The notes: generated from the sequence alone by a model not told the origin. Counted from the stretch's first letter, positions 17,242 to 26,530 are shown. The stretch is 45,614 nucleotides of DNA from an uncultured bacterium (GCA_913009575.1 CAJVWH010000002.1:1-45614), one strand, 5' to 3'. Numbers and translations: made by a program.

Positions 17242-17646
17242 CTATTTTACTTCTTCTTTTATATTTAAACTCCATGCCAAATCTTTTAATTTGCTTTTAG
17301 TTAATTTTGGGGCATAAATTTGCGCAGGAGATGTAATTTGCCTTTTTTTTATCAAATTGTCTTTCTTCTCTTTTTTCTTCCATATATAAATTTTAGCATC
17401 TGACGCATAATGCAAGGCATTCTCAACCATTTTTATGAACGGTCGGTTGTTGGGTTTGTAAAAAGCAAGAGCCAAAGCAAGTGCTCCGACGGGAATGGTA
17501 AACAAAAACATCAAGAAAAAAGGCAGTATCACATACAGCAGAAAAATTATTCCCGCCCCTCCCGCCAAATAAATAAACTGTTTGAGCGTTAGAGGCCCGA
17601 ATATCTTGCTTTCTACTTCAATAAATTGTGGAACTTGAAATCTCAT
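17242..17646 (-). CDS. PrgI family (VirB3-like) protein
   Basis: MRFQVPQFIEVESKIFGPLTLKQFIYLAGGAGIIFLLYVILPFFLMFLFTIPVGALALALAFYKPNNRPFIKMVENALHY. Confidence 0.85.
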   Translation of the reverse strand: MRFQVPQFIEVESKIFGPLTLKQFIYLAGGAGIIFLLYVILPFFLMFLFTIPVGALALALAFYKPNNRPFIKMVENALHYASDAKIYIWKKKEKKDNLIKKRQITSPAQIYAPKLTKSKLKDLAWSLNIKEEVK

Positions 17647-18257
17647 TATTTTATCGGCTCTTGATAAGGATCGCCTTCCAGATAGTGTTCTGAAACCTGA
17701 AGCGGTTTTCTGTGAATTTCTTCGCTTGTCTTCGCTTCAAACGGACCTTTTTCCGGTTCGGGAATATTTAACCCTTTCAATATCTCCGGAACATTTGACT
17801 TTTCATCTTTATTAATTTCTTCGCTTTCAATTTCTTTAAGCATATCTTTTTTAATTTCAGTTTTTGCGCCTCCTAATTCGTAATTCCCGGTTTCCACCTG
17901 TCCGGCAGCAAAATCATTTTGCTCCGAAGTCCCTGTTATATTATGTATTTTTTTTAATGACTCTCTTACCTTGGCAAAAATCTGCTTATTTATATCTTCG
18001 GCAATCTTGCGCGCAGTTTCCCTGTCACCTCCGAGTCTACGGGAAAGGTTGGAAATAAAATCTTTGGGAGGAGTCACGCCAAACATTACCATTCCGGTCT
18101 CATCAGCCAACTCGCCGATTTTATCAATCATTAAGTTATATTTTTTCCCTACCTGCTGAATAACATTCGCTGAATCAACGCTTAAAATCGCATCTTTCAG
18201 ATCTTCAGGAAGTTTTTGGTAAATTTCTCTTGTTTGTTGCGGTGTTAATTTTGACAT
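17646..18257 (-). CDS. Hypothetical protein, paralogous to the next upstream gene
   Basis: QKLPEDLKDAILSVDSANVIQQVGKKYNLMIDKIGELADETGMVMFGVTPPKDFISNLSRRLG...IFAKVRESL aligns with 18280-18675. Confidence 0.65.
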   Translation of the reverse strand: MSKLTPQQTREIYQKLPEDLKDAILSVDSANVIQQVGKKYNLMIDKIGELADETGMVMFGVTPPKDFISNLSRRLGGDRETARKIAEDINKQIFAKVRESLKKIHNITGTSEQNDFAAGQVETGNYELGGAKTEIKKDMLKEIESEEINKDEKSNVPEILKGLNIPEPEKGPFEAKTSEEIHRKPLQVSEHYLEGDPYQEPIK

Positions 18258-18279
18258 AATTTTTATAACGACAAATTGT

Positions 18280-18675
18280 CTATTTTTCTTGGATTAATAT
18301 TCTCCCCGGTAGAGCATTGAGATGTGACGCCATCTCCGGGTCTTTATATTTTTCAACTGCCGACATTATGGAGAGTGCCCCGCGAATTTTCGCGAAAATC
18401 CCCTCGTCAATTTCGCGCTGAATTTGGGCGGCAATGTCCCCGCTAACTCCGGCTGATTCTGAAATATGTTTTGCGAAATCTTTGAAGCGAATCATTCCGA
18501 ACATAACCATTCTCGCGGCTGACTCAATTTCATAAATTCCGTCCTCATCAATCTTGTGTTTGTCGGCAATTTTTCTCATAGCGTTTTCCATATCATCGCC
18601 AAACATCGCTTCCTTTATTTCTTCGGGAAGCTGCTGATATTTTTCTTTTAATTCTTGTTCCGTATAATTTTTCAT
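18280..18675 (-). CDS. Hypothetical protein, tandem paralog
   Basis: QQLPEEIKEAMFGDDMENAMRKIADKHKIDEDGIYEIESAARMVMFGMIRFKDFAKHISESAG...IFAKIRGAL. Confidence 0.65.
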   Translation of the reverse strand: MKNYTEQELKEKYQQLPEEIKEAMFGDDMENAMRKIADKHKIDEDGIYEIESAARMVMFGMIRFKDFAKHISESAGVSGDIAAQIQREIDEGIFAKIRGALSIMSAVEKYKDPEMASHLNALPGRILIQEK

Positions 18676-18684
18676 AATACTATT

Positions 18685-20553
18685 TTACGCCTTTTCCGTT
18701 TTGGGTGCGAGTTTCGGCGCTTCTCCTCCGCCGCCGGATTGCGCTTTCTTTATAAGTTTTTGCGCCTCTCCTATAATAGCATTTTCTTTTTTCTTATTTA
18801 ACTTACTGTTAATTCCATTAATCTTATCATACGTGGATTTCATAAATTCCGCCATTTCATTGTCTAATTTTTCCATTTCACGCTCCCAACTCCCGGGACT
18901 CCCATATTCAAGTTTGTTTGTTTTTTTATGTACTTCAATCTTGTCTTGAATCTTTTTCCTCCCTTCATCCCAATTTTCGGATTTTTCCCTTAGTTTTAAC
19001 CCTTTCCTTTCATTCTTAAGTTTTTTAATCTCTACTTTTTCCTTGTCTGCCTTCTGTTTACCTTCAAGTTTTTCCTCTATAACCTCGCGCCTTGACGGCA
19101 TAATCATTCGTTGCGCCTGCAAAGCCGCCAATCCCGCCGTGCTGTAAGACCCGTAAACTTTCTCGCGCCTTTTTTTCGTTTCCGCTTTTTGTTTCTCTCT
19201 CCAAGAAGACGCCCTAGCCGCGCCCTGAGCCGCGCCCGGAATCTTCAAGGCGGCCCTGAGCGCGACTGCCGTTTTACCCTTATTCTTGAAATTACCCTTT
19301 TCATCGGTGCCATAGGCATGGTTCAACGCCTTTTCAGAAGCAAAACCGACCCCCCTTCTTCCAATCCTTCCCGCATAACTTTGGCCCCACTTGCGGGCGT
19401 TAGTCCCCAATTTCTGCATTGCACCCGCGCCGTGAGCACCCATTTTACCGGCTATTATCAAACAAGCAACTAATAAAACCGCCAGTATTGAAAATTGCAT
19501 AATCACAACGGCAATACTCTTGAAAAAACTCACAATGCCGCCGGCAACACCCCCGCTAGAAGATGCTGACGTTGATAAAGTAGCTGCCAAGGAAGCCAAA
19601 AACCCTTCCCCTCCGGAAGGACCGACAATAAGCATCGCCACAAGATAAAATAAAAACAAAAATATGGGGGCGAAAAAGGATTGGCTGAACAATTTACCCC
19701 ACCATTCTTTCGCGTATCTTCCGGTGCTTGGCAAAATCATCGCTAAAAAGGCCAGAGGCGCCAAAATCATAATCAGCCAAAGTGCAACGATACGAACTAT
19801 AAACAAAATAGCCGCGGCAAAAAGCACAAAAGCGGCAATCACGTTTATTATGGATGCGACGAGAAATATTATAAATATAACCAAAAGAGAGCCGTTGCCT
19901 CCAACCACCCATTTTTGAAAAGAATCTTGGCTTAACAGGCGCTGCGGGTTAAAGCCGCTGATAAATACGGCGGAAACTCCCTTTACCTGCACTCCTCCAA
20001 CTGTCACGGCGCTTTCCTGCGGCGCGGATATTTTGCTGTAAAATTCCATCGCTAAGACATTTGACGCGTCAATGACCACTCTTGTAAACACCAAACTAAA
20101 ATTCACCAATAAAGCAACAATAATAACTTTTACCAATAAATCTTTCATACCGTATCCGCCAATTTGCAGAATGGTGGCAATGGATATGTAAAGCAATATA
20201 AAAATAAAAAACAGATTTACCAGATTACGTGTGATTTTCCACCCTTCTTTCACCATATTTGTGTTGAGGGTTTTTGAATCCAGGGCAAAAGAAACGGAAA
20301 CATCCAATATTTGCCCTGAAAACCACAGAAGCGCTGATGTTGGGACAAAGAAAATATAATAAGAAAGCGTAGCGGCACAAGCTGGGAGGTGTATTCTACC
20401 GGGAAAAGAGAGGCAATTGGTCTTGTCAAGCTGGCTTTCAATACTGCCTGAAGAGACGGCTGTGGGGGTAGAGGCGGCAAAAGTGCCCAAAGGAGCCAGC
20501 ACGTTTACGGCAAAAATCACAGTTATTAAAATATAAGGTAAAAATTTCCGCAT
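18685..20553 (-). CDS. VirB6/TrbL-like polytopic membrane protein with long charged C-terminal tail
   Basis: Multiple TM segments incl. VNLFFIFILLYISIATILQIGGYGMKDLLVKVIIVALLVNFSLVFTRVVIDASNVLAMEFY; ALWLIMILAPLAFLAMILPSTGRYAKEWW. Confidence 0.75.
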   Translation of the reverse strand: MRKFLPYILITVIFAVNVLAPLGTFAASTPTAVSSGSIESQLDKTNCLSFPGRIHLPACAATLSYYIFFVPTSALLWFSGQILDVSVSFALDSKTLNTNMVKEGWKITRNLVNLFFIFILLYISIATILQIGGYGMKDLLVKVIIVALLVNFSLVFTRVVIDASNVLAMEFYSKISAPQESAVTVGGVQVKGVSAVFISGFNPQRLLSQDSFQKWVVGGNGSLLVIFIIFLVASIINVIAAFVLFAAAILFIVRIVALWLIMILAPLAFLAMILPSTGRYAKEWWGKLFSQSFFAPIFLFLFYLVAMLIVGPSGGEGFLASLAATLSTSASSSGGVAGGIVSFFKSIAVVIMQFSILAVLLVACLIIAGKMGAHGAGAMQKLGTNARKWGQSYAGRIGRRGVGFASEKALNHAYGTDEKGNFKNKGKTAVALRAALKIPGAAQGAARASSWREKQKAETKKRREKVYGSYSTAGLAALQAQRMIMPSRREVIEEKLEGKQKADKEKVEIKKLKNERKGLKLREKSENWDEGRKKIQDKIEVHKKTNKLEYGSPGSWEREMEKLDNEMAEFMKSTYDKINGINSKLNKKKENAIIGEAQKLIKKAQSGGGGEAPKLAPKTEKA

Positions 20554-20562
20554 AAAAACAAC

Positions 20563-22140
20563 TTAATCACTGTTTTGTAAATTGCTCAAATCAGTATTGC
20601 ATTGCCCGATCTGCTCTTCTATCCCGCCTGTTCCATTAATTTTATCTTCAAGATTTTGTTTAACCACAAAATATTCGTCCAGTGCGTTGTTTGCATCTTG
20701 CGGACTATGTAGGGATGACCCGCTACCGTTGGTAAAGTCTGTCATAGCTTTTTGTAGATCTACCAACGTAACAGCGCTTGATATAATGTTCTTATCCTCT
20801 TCACCTTTATTTATCATTAAAGTGGAAATTGCAACAGCGGCGACAAATGGAGCTTTTTCAGATTCAAGAGAATCTATTAAGGGTTGCGTTTCATTGTCTA
20901 TTTTTGTCCGGAGAGCATCCGCCTGCAGGGCTTCGTTTTGGCAAGATAAAGAATCCGCGGGCGTGCAACTTTTAAGAATTGTAATTTGGTCCTCATAACA
21001 TTGCTTTAATTCGTTTACTTTTCCTATGGCCCAATCATATTTATCAACAGATTTTTGTTCGGCATCCCTAAAATTAATTTCTGGCGTGAGTTTGCGGTCA
21101 ATTATATTTTTTGCACTCTGTTTCATCTCTGATGTAACTTCCGGAACTGAAGCAACTGAATCGTAACTTGATCCACCATCCCTAAGATTAGACATATAAT
21201 GATTAATTAAAGCGACAATAATCTCGTCAAGTTCATCGGCAACACCGAGAGTCTTCACATCCTGACCTAAAACCGATTCAAGGCGACCCTCTATTACCTT
21301 GCCGGGTGTCGTATTTTGCATCTGCCCGCCGGTCCCTTCGCAAATTGTTTCCGCGGGAATATTCGTCGCGTTACAATTAGAGACACAACTGTCATGGTCG
21401 GCAGAGGATGCATTACTGCATTGCAATTGGCAAAAATCATTTTTGTCCGCCGAAGAATCATAACATTTTTTCATGCTTAAAAATCCCTGACCTGAAAGAA
21501 TTTCCTGCTTGCCCAAACTGACCTTGGTACTCACTCTGGCGCTCATTTCATCTGTCGCCATAAAATAAGCGCCATAAGGATTGTTTTGCGGTTCCAGAGT
21601 CGCTGACAGCCAATTGTTCCATCCGCCATTGTTAAAATTCCCCATAAAATTATCCCAATTGGCAACAGCATCTTTAAAGGTGCAGCTGAATTTTTTCAAT
21701 GCGGGGGCGGCAAAATTATATCTTAAACTGAACAAAATTTGTGCCTTAAAAGGCGAGCAAATATCTTCAAGTCCCAACTGTTGCATAAAAAGGCCTGATG
21801 TTTGATTCGCTAAACCCTCAAAATAAGTTTTCGGATTGGTAACAAACGCAGGATTTCCGTTAAATCCTGAATTTATCCAATTAACCAAATCATCCGTTAT
21901 GCTCTGAATCATCGCCTTGGCGAAATACCAGGCAAGAGGGTCAAGGATATTCTCCTTTGTCCATGAATCCCCTTGCATATAAGAATTATAAACATTTTCA
22001 ACCCAGTTTGTCGGATCAAAACTTATATCCTCAACCCCCCACCATGCATCGGCACGCTTTGCCGGCAAAAAGAAAAAACTGGAAGATAATGCTAACGTTA
22101 TAAAAATTACAATTATGTATTTTTTATAAAAATTACCCAT
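20563..22140 (-). CDS. Secreted Cys-containing protein of the T4SS-like block
   Basis: Signal peptide (IVIFITLALSSSFFFLPAKRADA), large helical extracellular region, Cys cluster CQLQCSNASSADHDSCVSNC. Confidence 0.55.
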   Translation of the reverse strand: MGNFYKKYIIVIFITLALSSSFFFLPAKRADAWWGVEDISFDPTNWVENVYNSYMQGDSWTKENILDPLAWYFAKAMIQSITDDLVNWINSGFNGNPAFVTNPKTYFEGLANQTSGLFMQQLGLEDICSPFKAQILFSLRYNFAAPALKKFSCTFKDAVANWDNFMGNFNNGGWNNWLSATLEPQNNPYGAYFMATDEMSARVSTKVSLGKQEILSGQGFLSMKKCYDSSADKNDFCQLQCSNASSADHDSCVSNCNATNIPAETICEGTGGQMQNTTPGKVIEGRLESVLGQDVKTLGVADELDEIIVALINHYMSNLRDGGSSYDSVASVPEVTSEMKQSAKNIIDRKLTPEINFRDAEQKSVDKYDWAIGKVNELKQCYEDQITILKSCTPADSLSCQNEALQADALRTKIDNETQPLIDSLESEKAPFVAAVAISTLMINKGEEDKNIISSAVTLVDLQKAMTDFTNGSGSSLHSPQDANNALDEYFVVKQNLEDKINGTGGIEEQIGQCNTDLSNLQNSD

Positions 22141-23151
22141 TTACTTTTGTTTAAATATTTTATTTATAATGCCCCCCGGCTCATTTTCTTTGAAGAAAAC
22201 TCCCTTATTCCTTAAATTATCAAATATGAAAGTTACCGAATTTACAAACTTTCTCTGATTACCGTAATACTGTTTTAAGGACATCAAGGCACCTATTGAA
22301 TCCTGAGGATAATTCTTCAAATATTTGGTAATTTCCATAAATTTAGAAAGGGCGTTTATAAGGACAAGATGTTGGCTTGCCAAGTCAGAAGGGACTTTAA
22401 TCGCTAAAAAATCTTTTATAATATTTTTATAAGTACTTATATTTTTATCAAGTTTGGCAAACCCATTTTTGTCGTTTTTTTCAATGGCTTCTTTAAAATA
22501 TATAATTTCTGTCTCTGGAGAATACGGTCCGTTATATTTTTCCATAGTGGCACCAAGCTGATTCCCATAAATTTTTAATGCTTTCTTGCTGTTGTTTTGC
22601 GATATTTTAATATCAGAAATTTTATAAATCTTGCCGGAGATATCACTATTTGCATCGGATAGAATGGAATCTATTAATCTTTTTTTTGTTAATTCGTCAA
22701 TCTTTCCGCCGCTTGACCGTTTCGCCATAAGATATCTTGAAAGAAGGTCTTTGGAAATGCTTCCTGTCAGAGAAGTCTGTCCGGAATTTGAACTGGAAGA
22801 GGCCACGTTTTTGCCCGGAAAAGCCACTTCCAATTTATCATCCGGGCCGGGTTTTGTCGGATCCCTGCCCTCTTTAACTTCTTCGCCGTCTTTTGTTCCG
22901 TCTCCGTCGGTATCAGGATTATTAGGGTCTGTTTTCCAAAGCGCCTCTTCCCAGTCCGCCAAACCATCGTTATCGGAATCTTTTTGCACATTTTGGAACA
23001 TTTTTGAAGCAATTCCGTTTTTTTCATAAATATTAAAAATTTTTTTTTGGGCTCCTTTGTTGTTGGAAACCAAAAACCATCCTCCCAATACTACAAGGAT
23101 TGCAATAAATATAATCGTAAATTTTTTGTTGGGCAGATAAGAAAAAACCAT
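22141..23151 (-). CDS. Membrane-anchored protein with thrombospondin type-3/Ca-binding repeats
   Basis: N-terminal TM; DSDNDGLADWEEALWKTDPNNPDTDGDGTKDGEEVKEGRDP. Confidence 0.75.
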   Translation of the reverse strand: MVFSYLPNKKFTIIFIAILVVLGGWFLVSNNKGAQKKIFNIYEKNGIASKMFQNVQKDSDNDGLADWEEALWKTDPNNPDTDGDGTKDGEEVKEGRDPTKPGPDDKLEVAFPGKNVASSSSNSGQTSLTGSISKDLLSRYLMAKRSSGGKIDELTKKRLIDSILSDANSDISGKIYKISDIKISQNNSKKALKIYGNQLGATMEKYNGPYSPETEIIYFKEAIEKNDKNGFAKLDKNISTYKNIIKDFLAIKVPSDLASQHLVLINALSKFMEITKYLKNYPQDSIGALMSLKQYYGNQRKFVNSVTFIFDNLRNKGVFFKENEPGGIINKIFKQK

Positions 23152-23169
23152 GGCTTTTGCACCGCCTTT

Positions 23170-23178
23170 ATTATAGCA
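23170..23178 (-). promoter_or_regulatory. Extended -10 (TGCTATAAT) upstream of the T4SS-like block
   Basis: Minus strand TGCTATAATAAAGGCGGTGCAAAAGCCATGG: TGNTATAAT, then AGGCGG SD-like sequence 10 nt before ATG 23151. Confidence 0.55.
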
Positions 23179-23240
23179 TTTTTAAAATTAAATTTTGTAC
23201 TTTTGTGGATAAATAAGTAAATACAAGATAATATTAGAAT

Positions 23241-24071
23241 ATGGCAAAAAATTTTAAAGAAAAGCACGCATTCATTGCCTATTTTTTTCTTGCGATTGTT
23301 TTTACTTTGGCGATTTTTTTTTCCAGTTCCGCTCTCAATGCCCTTAAAAAGGAATCCGTGCTCTCAGCTCAAAATGGATGGAAATGGCTTTACAATTATC
23401 AAGGCAAATTTTTAGACCCGGGAATTCTTCACATTATAAGAATAATCAACGATGATTATTGCGATTCTTCACCCAAAATAGAAAATTTTTGGAAAAACAA
23501 ACTGAAAGAATTTGAAAAAAAACCTTATCTGCCTGTTTTTGAAAGGTTGTTTGCGGGACCAAATTATAAAATCAGTCCCCGGGTAAAAAAAATACTGCGG
23601 ACACCGCAGGAAAAATACAACGATATTCTCCCCCAAGCGCTTTATTGCGATCTATTCCCCGTAAAGAAAGATTTCGCGAAAAACACTTTTGGAAACATAG
23701 AAAAAGAAACCGGCTACAATCTTACCCACAAATTTTGGTCCGCCGTTCTTTTTAAGAAAAACGGGTGTTCCGCAAAGGGCTACGATATTGATAGAATAAT
23801 TTTATCCGGAGCGAAAAAAATTTCCGAAGAAGAAGAGAAAAGCAAAGGCAAATTCAATGATTTATACGCCGAAAGAGCCGCGTTTCTTTTTTACTATGGT
23901 TTTAAAGATATGGCAAAGAATGAATGGATAAAAAATATTTTGAAAAACCAGATGCCTTCCGGCGCGTGGGCGACACCGGTTTACTTTAATCAAAAATATG
24001 AGAATCCGCACACGACCGCCTTGGCAATATGGGTGCTCACCCAATATTCAAAAACTTGCCCCTTCAACTAG
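23241..24071 (+). CDS. Membrane-anchored protein, possible alpha/alpha-toroid (cyclase-like) fold
   Basis: N-terminal TM, C-terminal NQMPSGAWATPVYFNQKYENPHTTALAIWVLTQYS resembles repeat ends of alpha/alpha barrel proteins. Confidence 0.45.
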   Translation: MAKNFKEKHAFIAYFFLAIVFTLAIFFSSSALNALKKESVLSAQNGWKWLYNYQGKFLDPGILHIIRIINDDYCDSSPKIENFWKNKLKEFEKKPYLPVFERLFAGPNYKISPRVKKILRTPQEKYNDILPQALYCDLFPVKKDFAKNTFGNIEKETGYNLTHKFWSAVLFKKNGCSAKGYDIDRIILSGAKKISEEEEKSKGKFNDLYAERAAFLFYYGFKDMAKNEWIKNILKNQMPSGAWATPVYFNQKYENPHTTALAIWVLTQYSKTCPFN

Positions 24072-24827
24072 ACACTTCCATTGTTCTACATTCAACTCTT
24101 CCGCTCTTGCTTTTTCTCCAATCCCGCACTTTGTTAGGCATTGAGTGTCTGATATTTGTAAATTATTTTTTATCAGTTTGCGCTTGCTTGAAAAACCTTT
24201 TTTGACGGCCGTAAAAAATTTTTCTTCATTAATTTTTTTCGCGCCGCAAAGGGAGAAGAAATCTTTTGAAATATTGTCAATCAGTAAAATAGCGGAATCA
24301 ACTTTCGGTTTTGGCGAAAAATATTTTGCCGGAACCCTCTTGATAATCCGAGGGCTGCCATATGCTTTGACACTGATTGAAAGAATACTTTCTTTGCCGT
24401 TTCGCGCCACAATCCTTTCGGCCACTTCTTTCTGAACCATCAAAACCATCCTACTCGGCCGGCAGTCACTTTCTAAAAACTTACGCAAAAGGTGCGAAGT
24501 AATGTAATAAGGGATATTTGCGATAATTTTATAACTTTTAGTTTTTAGTTCGCAGTTTCTAGGATTAAATTTTAAAATATCCGCGCGGACAACTTCCAAT
24601 TTTTCCCGGTCAGCGAATTTTTTCTGCAAAAACTCCGTCAAATGTTCATCTTTTTCAACCGCAATCACACGCCCCGCCTTTTCCAACAGCGCCTTGGTCA
24701 AAATTCCCTTTCCGGGACCCACCTCCAAAATGACATCATCAGACTCAACAGCCCCGGCTTGGATAATTTCATTGACTATTGCTTTTGATGTTAAAAAATT
24801 TTGCCCCAATGATTTTTTTGCTCTCAT
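24048..24827 (-). CDS. rsmA/ksgA: 16S rRNA (adenine1518-N6/adenine1519-N6)-dimethyltransferase
   Basis: KKSLGQNFLTSKAIVNEII, ILEVGPGKGILTKALLEKAGRVIAVEKD, IIANIPYYITSHLLRKFLES. Confidence 0.95.
   Translation of the reverse strand: MRAKKSLGQNFLTSKAIVNEIIQAGAVESDDVILEVGPGKGILTKALLEKAGRVIAVEKDEHLTEFLQKKFADREKLEVVRADILKFNPRNCELKTKSYKIIANIPYYITSHLLRKFLESDCRPSRMVLMVQKEVAERIVARNGKESILSISVKAYGSPRIIKRVPAKYFSPKPKVDSAILLIDNISKDFFSLCGAKKINEEKFFTAVKKGFSSKRKLIKNNLQISDTQCLTKCGIGEKARAEELNVEQWKCLVEGASF
24532..24559. repeat. Degenerate heptad TAGTTTN element inside ksgA
   Basis: TAACTTT TAGTTTT TAGTTCG CAGTTTC, aligns with 9774-9794 in polA. Confidence 0.75.
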
Positions 24828-24837
24828 ATTTTAAAGC

Positions 24838-25440
24838 TTAAAACAAAAATTTTATGGCGAGAAAAACGGCAATCAACAAAATAACAAATACGATTGAAAG
24901 AATATTAAAATATTTGTAAATCAGCCGGCTGACGCGTACGCCGAAAACTTTGACAAAATAGGCAATGGCAAAATAACGCATACCCCTTCCGATGACGGCA
25001 GCAAAAACAACCTTCCAGAATGAAACCTTGAAAAGACCTGCCGCAATAGTGATAACCTTAAAGGGAATCGGCGTAAAAGCGGCCGTGAAAACAGTGAGAA
25101 AAACATTGGCCCCGAACTTTGTTCCGATAAAACTGATTGTTTGCTGAAGATGGTAAATTTCAACTATACGCGCACCAATCATATGATAAAAACCCCATCC
25201 GATGGCATATCCCAACATCGCCCCCAGAACGGAACCAAGAGAGGTAATACCGGCATACCACCACCAGCGTTCCGCACCTACCATAAGAATGGCTATCATT
25301 AAAATGTCCGGCGGAATGGGAAAAACAGAGGCCTCAAAAAAAGCAATCAAAAAAAGCGCTACAGCCATGTGGGGAGTGTGCGCCCAATGCAAAGTCCAAA
25401 CGCGCACCCGTTCAAAAATTTTCAGGACAAAAAATTTCAC
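24838..25440 (-). CDS. YqaA/DedA-like VTT-domain membrane protein
   Basis: FFEASVFPIPPDILMIAILM, GSVLGAMLGYAIGWGFY, FTPIPFKVITIAAGLFKVSFWKVVFAAVIGRGMRYF. Confidence 0.85.
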   Translation of the reverse strand: MKFFVLKIFERVRVWTLHWAHTPHMAVALFLIAFFEASVFPIPPDILMIAILMVGAERWWWYAGITSLGSVLGAMLGYAIGWGFYHMIGARIVEIYHLQQTISFIGTKFGANVFLTVFTAAFTPIPFKVITIAAGLFKVSFWKVVFAAVIGRGMRYFAIAYFVKVFGVRVSRLIYKYFNILSIVFVILLIAVFLAIKFLF

Positions 25441-25474
25441 TATAAATAATCATAGCAGAAAAAACCGGAAAGGA

Positions 25475-26530
25475 TTAGAGGGAATTCCGTAAATTCTCCG
25501 CCGCCCGCTCGGGCGAAACCGCAACCACTTCAATGCCGGTCCCGAGTTCAAGCCCAGCCCACTTATCGGTACGAGGCAAAATCTCAATATGCCAATGGTA
25601 ATAAGGAACATTTTTCACTTTTGCCGAGGCGGTGTGAATGAAAAAATTGTAATCAGGGTTGTTCAATGTTTTGCCAATGCGGCTGAGGGCGTCTTTGAGG
25701 GATTCAGCGAGATACGGTATTGCCTCGCGGGAAATCTCTTCAAAATCAGATGAGTGCTCACGGGGGAAAATTCTGACTTCATATGAAACCCGCGAGGCAT
25801 AGGGAGTGAAAGTGGTAAAATGTTTATTTTCAAAAACAATTCTTTTTTTCTCTTTTCTCTCCCAATCAAGCATCACGCAATGGACGCATTTCTTGTTTTT
25901 CTCAAAAAAATTGATGCCTCCGTTTATACTCCTGGAAACATCGGGCGGGACAATAGGAAGGGCAACCAACTGAGAATGAGGATGAGCAATTGAAGCGCCC
26001 GCCAACTCACCCTTATTGTGGAAAATCAAAATGTATTCAATACATTGTTCTTTCTCAAGCATTTTATAGCGTTCCTTGTACGCTTTCAATACCAAACCGA
26101 TCTCATCAATGGACATTTTTTTAAAATCTCGGCCGTGATCGCGAAAAACAATCACCTCATGGAAACCCATCCCATCAATTTTTTCATAAGGGCCGAGAGC
26201 ACTGGTCGTCGGGCAAACACTTCCCTGAGGAAAAACGGGGTATCTATTGGGAATAATTTGGATAAACCAATCTTTAATTTCTTGCGAGGCTGATTTCGGA
26301 GATGGGTACCACAATATTGGAGAAGAATTTCCGCTTTTTTGAGGATTTTCAAAAGGGCAGTCTTTCTTTAATTTTTGGTTCTGGCGCTGAGATTCGGCGC
26401 CATGCCTCACATTTGCGGACTTCAAAAAATGCGGTCTCATTCGACGCATTGAAGAAATAAGAACCCATTCCCCGCTCACCGTGTCTTTTCTGAACTCCGA
26501 TATGAAATTTTGCTTTTTGTTTTTCGCCAT
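25475..26530 (-). CDS. galT: Galactose-1-phosphate uridylyltransferase-like (HIT superfamily)
   Basis: EFRKDTVSGEWVLISSMRRMRPH, HNKGELAGASIAHPHSQLVALPIVPP, YHWHIEILPR. Confidence 0.88.
   Translation of the reverse strand: MAKNKKQNFISEFRKDTVSGEWVLISSMRRMRPHFLKSANVRHGAESQRQNQKLKKDCPFENPQKSGNSSPILWYPSPKSASQEIKDWFIQIIPNRYPVFPQGSVCPTTSALGPYEKIDGMGFHEVIVFRDHGRDFKKMSIDEIGLVLKAYKERYKMLEKEQCIEYILIFHNKGELAGASIAHPHSQLVALPIVPPDVSRSINGGINFFEKNKKCVHCVMLDWERKEKKRIVFENKHFTTFTPYASRVSYEVRIFPREHSSDFEEISREAIPYLAESLKDALSRIGKTLNNPDYNFFIHTASAKVKNVPYYHWHIEILPRTDKWAGLELGTGIEVVAVSPERAAENLRNSL

Noticed and set aside
11536-23151. Conjugative plasmid/ICE
   Set aside because: No relaxase, coupling protein or att-like repeats visible; flanked by core genes (nusA, ksgA). 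T4SS-like block kept as a non-conjugative interpretation.
26382-26402. Inverted repeat TGGCGC...GCGCCA in galT (peptide RHGAESQRQ)
   Set aside because: Arms only 6 bp with a 9-nt loop; too weak to join the palindrome family without statistics.
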